NCBI RefSeq assembly: GCF_037392515.1
Contig: NC_090281.1
Span: 42,322,645 to 42,386,644 of the forward strand
Source of the DNA: Haliotis asinina
Taxonomy: Eukaryota > Mollusca > Gastropoda > Lepetellida > Haliotidae
DNA length: 64,000 nucleotides
Direction: 5' to 3'
The notes under the pieces were generated by a model that was not told the DNA's origin, made no database searches, and was given only the letters and a program-made list of their open reading frames with translations. The position numbers and the translations under genes are program-made. Below, piece after piece: positions 57,280 through 64,000 of the stretch (its first letter is position 1; each line of letters starts with the position of its first letter).

Positions 57280-60200
57280 CTAGTTCTGAGTCTCTGCAGG
57301 GAGGAAGGTGAAGTCTATCTTGAAACCGTCTTCGGTTACGGATCCATCGCTTCTGAAGATGAACTGGAAATGACCATGAGTGCCTGGAAATGGAAACAGC
57401 GACTAGAAAATAACGTGTAGTGGATACGGTATAATACAAGTAAGAATTTTGAAACAGAAACACTGTTTGGTAAAGAGAAAACTTGCATGAGTCACAGACT
57501 AAGAAACAATACATGCTGAGTGAGGATACATGAGGAAAACTGGTATGAAGAACGTATGCTAAAACCTAATTGTCGCAAGGTGATCAGGTTTGTCTGACAG
57601 CCGGTTTCCAAACAGTGATGTCCCGTCAGGTTCTGAATATATGTTGTCCTTTGCACATGTATCCAACACTCTGTGTGTCCAGTACTGGAAGTCAAAGGAC
57701 ACTTGTCTTCACATGTTAATTTTAAGGATAATATACGAGGGGGTGTCAATAAGTTTTCAGCCTTGCATAGAAAAACACAAAATATTGGTATGAACCACAT
57801 TTATTTTTCAATATAGTCCCCTTGTGAGTCAAGACAGTTGTTCCATCCTTTCTGCCAGCCGCTGATGCCATCTCTGTAGAAGGCGCCATTTTGGTCCTCA
57901 AACCAAGCCTCAGTAGCAGCAATAAGCTCATTATCATCCTGAAATCTACGACCGCGCAAGTGTTTCTTGAGATTTGGGAACAGATGGTAATCACTTGGTG
58001 TCAGGTCTGGAGAGTAAGGGGGATGCAGCAAGATTTCGTACCCACATTCCTGGACAGCAGCGACTGCAGCGCGAGAGGCGTGTACCGGAGCTTTGTCTTG
58101 ATGTAGAAGAATACCACGTCTGATCTTGCCCCGGTGCTTCTCCTTGATTGACTGTCGCACTTGCCTCAACAAGTTAGCGTAATATTCCTCATTCATTGTT
58201 CTTCCTTTTGGGAAGTAATCTATGTGGATGACGCCTTTGCTATCCCAGAAGACTGTCGCCATTACCTTCTGCACTGATCTGGAGGCTTTGAACTTTTTGA
58301 CATGTTTCCATTCCATGGATTCTTGTTTGCTCTCTGGTTAGCATGGAGTTGCTTATGGTGACCCTTTCATTTCATCTGTAAGCATTCTTGGCACCTATCT
58401 TGCGCACTCCTTAGACATGACGAGATGTTCATGAAGAATTGTCTCGATGGATCCGTGTGAAATGCCTGTGGTCTCCTCTAACTCGTGGAGTGTGATTCGG
58501 CGATTTTCCAGCACACGTCTATGCACTCTGTCAATGTTTTCCTGACTAGTGCTTGTTGTTAGGCGGCCTGGACGGGGTCATCTTCAAGACGCCTTTCTAC
58601 CATGCTTAAATTCATTGACCCATCGTTTGATGGTAGCAGATGAGGGGGAAGACTTCCCATAAACTGCTGAAAGCCTTTCTTCAATGTTCTTCACCGAGTT
58701 TCCTTCAAGAACTGAAAACTTAATTACTACTCTGTACTCAATTTTATTCATTTTCACTGCTGTGAGGGGGGGGGGGGGGGGGGTCTCTTTCTGTCAATGT
58801 CAGCTGTTCAATAACTTCTGAGAGTAGGATACCAAAACTTAAATATCACATCAGCTACACCCCAAGGTTCAATGTCGTACCATAGGCTGTGACACCTGGG
58901 TATGAAAAATGCTCAAGGCTTCAAACTTATTGACATCCCCTCGTAAACTTCATAGTCTGTTAAATCAATGCACGCTAACTGAGGAGACGTCTTTAGACAC
59001 TGCACAGTCTTTAGACACTTTAACTCATTGTTAAAGAAATGAGTTGATGGTGTGTCAGTCACAAGATATCGCCCCGTTCCGATTATATATCGCACTTTGC
59101 ACATGTACACAACACATTTTGTGTCCAGTAAAGGAATTCGAAAAACTGGTCTTAACATATAAACGTTATCGGTAATACATGCGTGCTACTCACTGTACGT
59201 CTTCTCTCCGACGTTTGTTCCACACAGCCTCTCTCCTCCTATCTCAAGAGCGTCGTATTGGCAGTCCCTGCCACTCTCAACATCAAACAGTGGGAAGTTG
59301 AAGACAAGTTCTCCAGGACCAGGGGTGTTGATGGTGTAGGTGCAGTTCATGTTGTTGTCGTAACGACCAGGCTGTGACTCAAATGTACCGGAAGTGCCGT
59401 TGATAGTTGCATTGCAGTAGACTGAAATAGGTGTGATTTATCGCGTAATTAAGTTATTATTATAAATAGGGAATATGGTTTTATATGGTTGCATTGCAGA
59501 GGACTGAAAAAAGTGCGATATGCGAAAGTGATTCAATGACTATTTAAGCATAACAAGAGTTTAGTTTTATAAATAACAGTAAAAGGAAATACATACATGT
59601 AGACATGAAACGGATATAATTCAGACAGGAAACTGAGATATCAAACATATAAAATTCATATTACATGAAGTTACGTACCCAATTCAGTGACATAGTTAAA
59701 GGAGAACCCGCTACGCACAACAGACCCGTCACTGGTAAATGTCATGTTAACTGATTGCCCATTGTCTGCAACACAGTAAAAACATAGTCTCCAATATGGT
59801 TTTCACTCTTGTGAATACGTCACTCTCCACAGATGCCCTCTGTGAGCATCAAATAATCAAAGAAGCATTACTTTATGCAGCGTAACTGAGGATACATACA
59901 TTAATACAAGGATAATCGTATAGACGTTTGAATTTTGTTGGATTTCAAATACCAACTAACTACGGCTAATTACTCAGCATTGTGAGACTATCTTACATTC
60001 TCGGGTAAAGGACTCTCTTGTTCCACACAGTTGCTCAAGGCCGTCGCCACTTGTCACTGTCAAACTGTCATACTCGCAGCGCGAATCGTTCTCGAGGTCA
60101 AAACGGGTAAAGTTGACTGTGGTAATGTGAGGGGAAGGAGGAAATCGGAGAGTAATGTCACAGTGCTCGTTGTTTTTGTATCGTCCCTCGGAATCAGTGG

Positions 60201-63200
60201 GTAAGGTATAGGTGCCCTCAAGATCATCACTCTCGAAGTTGCAATCTGGAATGTCACAGGAAACGACGAGAAAATAAGGTTCTTCATTTGATACTTGAAC
60301 TTGAACTTGATACACAAACATTTATCCCCATCTCTGTTCCCCGTGAGAAGTATTTGTAATGCAACAACCTCACCATAAGTATAAATACTCTATTCCTTTT
60401 TGTAAACCCAAATACAACATATATTACATCTTCACTTATTCGTGGCCACCTTACCATAGTATGTTACTGACATAAAGCTCCACATCAACTTGTGGTCTCT
60501 TAAGGGTGTACGTATTGCCATACAGCCTTTGTGACACTGGTGACATGGTAAGGTCTTCACGTGTGCCTTATTGTAAGCAAATATGAACGACTTTCTTATT
60601 TTATGAGACAATACAAAGACAATGTTTCATATCAAAAGGTAATTAAAATGGCAGCTGTGGCTGTAGGTACAAGCAGATAAAACAAGGGTTGTTTACTGTT
60701 TCTATGATAATCTGTGGTATGTTGTTTCAGTGACTTAGACCTATGGAATACTTACGCTCTTCAATACTGAACAAAGCCACAAAACCCTTTCCTGTAACAC
60801 TGCCGTCGCTTCTAAAGCGGATTATGGCTGATCCACCTTGTACTGACACTGAAGGAAAGCCAAAAATAAAATCACAGCTGCAAGAAAATATGAAACTGTT
60901 GTTAAGGCAACACAGACGACTGTTTTCGTAATCCATGCTTCCATTGACGAAGTCATTTTACATGTGTGTCCTTTAGCTATCATTACATCTATAAGTGCTT
61001 TTGATTTCACGATCTCAAACTTCACTTTTTACCATATAATACGCTTACTTCTTGTTGCGTTGGGCAAATCACTTCCACAGTATTTGTCATCTCCAACCTG
61101 GACGTAGTCATAGCGACAGTTGCTTGAGGACTCTGTGTCGAGGGCGGTGAAGTTGATGTTCAGATAGAAGGGGGTGTTGCGAGTGAACACATACGAACAG
61201 TCCATGTTGTTGGGGTAGTTGCTGCCGGTACCAGGGAGACTTTGGATAACACCCTCCGAGATGTTGGTGTTGATATATGAACATTCGCCATTACTCAAGG
61301 AAGGAACACCTCCTGTTTGGTAGAGATTGTGGATCATTGCGTTCAAAGTCGTTACTATTGAGCAGTAAATTTCTACTTTGCATGTGCATTCCTTGAAATT
61401 TATGGTGAATATTTAAAACAGTTTGATCAAGAATCCAACTGAATCAACATAAATGAACCATCTGCACTGCGTTTGGGTAAGTGTTTACATGTTCAACATA
61501 AATGCACCACCTGTTCACCCAGCAGATTTGGTTCTAATGTGACAGAATGGTATGATGCATAATTAATGCCAGTACACGTGGTTTTAACTTACTTGGCTGG
61601 ATGGTGTAGGTGGCGTTGTATCCCAATCCTGTCCGACTTGAGTCAGAAGAAAACGTCACTGTGGCGTTACCTCCATCTGACGTGTCTAAAATTAAGCACA
61701 TTACTGTTTTAAACCTAACTAAGAATACAACAATTAGCTAAAACATGTGTTACTTACACCTCTCATATATGCTAAACTTGTCTTAATCGCTCTTTGAGCC
61801 CTTGACATATCTCTCTTCCTTTTCATGAAAATTTATGAGAGGCTATCAAGGATGAAATTTATGAACGCCACATGTGTGTCGGTAGTTTCAGTACAGCCTC
61901 TCGTTATGAATGTAACAGCTTATTGTGGAAATCTTGTGACATGCTTTAATCATATATGAACACACCAACCCACCTCAACTGACAAGTTGCTAAGTGACAT
62001 TCCTGGCATTTGTTATGAAACGTACAAGATAAATATTTTGTAAGTATGCAATTCTGAAACTGACTTACACATGTATTTCTTCTCCCTTTTAGTGCCTTCG
62101 TTTGAGATTGTGAACACAAACTGGATGATATGTAACTTTGAACGTAAGAATGACACATTTGTAAATACAACAGTGAACTATGACATGTAACAAAAGATAC
62201 AAGTGAAACTTACACTCCACTGTTCTGTCACTCCAGGTTGATCCACATCCTTTCTGACTGTTGTCCCGGCCCATATCAACCTCCAAATAGTCATATCTAC
62301 AGTTAGTTGAGGACTCCAGGTCAAACGTTGTGAAGTTGACGACCAAGATGTATGGTAAACTGGGACCTGTGATAACAGTGACACATCGCTCGTTGTTGGC
62401 GTAGCTGCCGTTGCCGGGGCTTGTCAGGATGCCATTTTCTGATGTCAGGACTTGGTTGCAGGTTTCTAGCATTATGAGACGGCAAACAGAATTTGTTACT
62501 GCAGTGGATGTGCGCTGGGTTTAATGCTGTTTTGAACAGTATTCCAATTATATCAGGACGTGTCTGGGTTATCATTTGCTTCGAGCACTTGATAGTACAT
62601 ACTGTGTGACACTTTGTGCAGACACAGAAGAACATCAGGAGAATCATTATTGGTGACTATTTGTGGACAGAGTAAGATCCTGTGTTTCATGGATTCAGTG
62701 GCGCCTTAATATATATGAAATGCCTGGCTATCATACAGGAAGACTGAATGCTATTTAACACTGCAGTCAGCAATATTCAGCTATATTTCGACTGTAAGGT
62801 TTACTTAGACTCACCAGGCTCAGTGGTAGGGGGAATGGTTGTCACTGAAAAGTAATGTCAAACATGCACTTTTGCAGGTATGAAACAAATATATCAGATT
62901 ATTATTTGGACGTCTTAGCTAGATGTAAAATCAATTTCAGTAATGAAATAGAGGATTGAGAAAACAGCTTAGTATGTGAATAACATGTCGACTCGAAGCC
63001 ATGGTGATTCATTAGAGGGCTCAAAATCTTTATTGGAACGTTGCTGATACAACATCACTCCAAACCCAATCACTTTGGTGATTCCTTATACAAAGAAGAA
63101 GTTGGAATCCCTCCCCGATTAGTGCCAGGAAATACATTTCTCGCCACTCTCAGACCCTGTACCTGGTAGTGTTGCTGGTGGAGATGTAGTTACATTGGTC

Positions 63201-63945
63201 TGAGTGAAGTTGAAGTTTATGCGGAAACCTTCACCCGTTACAGAACCGTCACTTGTGAAGACGAACTGGAAATGCCCGTCCGTACCTGTGGACACATACT
63301 TATATCTTATTTACACAATAAAGGAGATCGATATTTTAAAGATAAAAAAACAAAAAAATAATCTGTTCTTTTCCGAGAGACTAATAACCAATATCCATGT
63401 ATCATAATTTCGACCTCGAGGAACACCAGCGAGCACACGTGATCTGTGAATACCTGTCTAAAGAGATACTGATGTGTCACAGGTGCTCCTAGAGATATGA
63501 GACACACATACGTTACTTAATTTGAAAGGTCTTCAAAAACAAAGGTGTTACTGCGACATGTTATGTTGTTCCCTGAAATATCAAATCTTAGATCTAGATG
63601 GACATTTGTGGTACATAAGGTATATTCTTCAGAGCACGTGTCCCCTGAAAGGTGAAGCATATCTTGATTCCTATAGTGCACGGTATGTGTGTTTGTGCAT
63701 CTTTGTGTCCTACTTACTGTATGTCTTGCCTTCAACGTTTGTTCCACACAACCTGTCTCCCTCCATCTCAACAGCGTCGTATCGGCAGCTGCTGGCTGTC
63801 TCAACGTCAAACGATGGGAAACTGAAGACAAGTTCCCCAGGACCAGGGGTGTTGATGGTGTAGGTGCAGTACATGTTGTTCTCGTAGCCACCGGGTAGTG
63901 ACTCAAAGGTTCCTGATGAAGCGTTGATAGTGGCATTGCAGTATA
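57280..63945 (-). CDS. multi-CUB-domain secreted protein, 3' part (eleven exons)
   Basis: Exons, in order of transcription: 63718-63945, 63163-63285, 62815-62844, 62214-62465, 61593-61685, 61049-61312, 60756-60848, 59997-60245, 59679-59765, 59194-59421 and 57280-57383 (TAG at 57280-57282). All borders are GT-AG and all introns phase 1. They encode about 583 residues with five CUB domains, each split over a long exon (Cys, then F-D-x-E-S/T, C-R-Y-D, C-G) and a short exon with SDGSVTGxGF. A 10-residue Thr/Pro exon (TTIPPTTEP) adds a linker between the first and second CUB here. FDLESSTNCRYDYLEV-type blocks are the usual calcium-binding CUB signature. The chain ends FTFLPAETQN. No transmembrane segment is seen, so the protein is probably secreted. 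The 5' end lies outside the window, so the protein cannot be named; CUB-only and CUB/protease architectures are both possible. Confidence 0.9.
57736..58943 (-). mobile_element. mariner DNA transposon, second family, copy 2
   Basis: 1208 bp, flanked by TA, in the last intron of the CUB gene and in the same sense. Its C-terminal frame (58316-57801) differs from the 51.4-kb copy at only a handful of residues. Relative to that copy it lacks 77 bp (equivalent to 52018-52094), including DETW with the first catalytic Asp; an AG microhomology marks the deletion edges. It also lacks 15 bp after MEWK. The run of six G before the start codon has become 18 G (58766-58783). Certainly non-autonomous. Confidence 0.94.
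62512..62566 (-). mobile_element. SINE type A tail fragment in a CUB gene intron
   Basis: GTTTAATGCTGTTTTGAACA and GTATTCCAATTATATCAGGA are diverged SINE tail sequence in reverse. Confidence 0.4.
62748..62800 (+). mobile_element. dispersed repeat type B fragment in a CUB gene intron
   Basis: TTTAACACTGCAGTCAGCAA and TATTCAGCTATATTTCGACT match the 5' end of type B. Confidence 0.4.
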
Positions 63946-64000
63946 CTGAAACCGGAGAAAATGCTACATTGCTTCATCGACTTTTGTGAAAAGTAAGGGC
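63946..64000 (-). other. intron of the CUB gene at the window edge
   Basis: Sequence upstream of the acceptor (CTCCGGTTTCAG on the - strand) of the first visible CUB exon. Confidence 0.6.

Noticed and set aside
57020-57514. 164-codon frame over the last CUB exon
   Set aside because: Only 57280-57383 is exon, in a different frame; the rest is intron and 3' UTR.

Overview
This is nuclear DNA from an animal, most likely a gastropod mollusc and probably an abalone (Haliotis) or close relative. Genes have many exons, GT-AG introns and AATAAA signals. The spacers carry many copies of two short dispersed repeats that I recall as abundant in abalone; no database was searched. About 5 kb of the 64 kb is host coding sequence; much of the rest is mobile-element remnants and tandem repeats.

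Layout. 0.1-1.75 kb: the last two coding exons of an unidentified + strand gene, separated by a 36-bp minisatellite that fills the intron. 2-11.4 kb: spacer with a 24-bp minisatellite. 11.8-12.8 kb (-): a secreted neuropeptide-type precursor with an eight-cysteine domain and ten [YFW]-[GA]-x-L peptides between dibasic sites. 13-28 kb: gene-poor, with a G-rich 27-bp array, pyrimidine tracts and a decayed Tc1-like element. 28.8-31.3 kb (-): a three-exon endonuclease G gene (ENDOG). 33.3-50.2 kb (+): the general transcription factor TFIIB (GTF2B), ten exons encoding 315 residues. Its 11.3-kb first intron holds a Merlin remnant, a possible Penelope-like fragment, a SINE split by a broken DIRS-type element, and a mariner. 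50.2-54.1 kb: probable GTF2B 3' UTR carrying another mariner. 57.3-63.9 kb (-): the 3' part of a secreted multi-CUB protein gene, with a third mariner in its last intron.

The host genes are functionally unrelated (transcription initiation, mitochondrial/apoptotic nuclease, peptide signalling, extracellular CUB protein), so no operon or pathway cluster is implied. ENDOG and GTF2B lie head to head about 2 kb apart. GTF2B and the CUB gene converge. The most unusual items are the neuropeptide precursor, a tandem array of duplicated 3' splice sites in front of GTF2B exon 3, and the DIRS element inserted in a SINE tail with its circle-junction repeat still readable.
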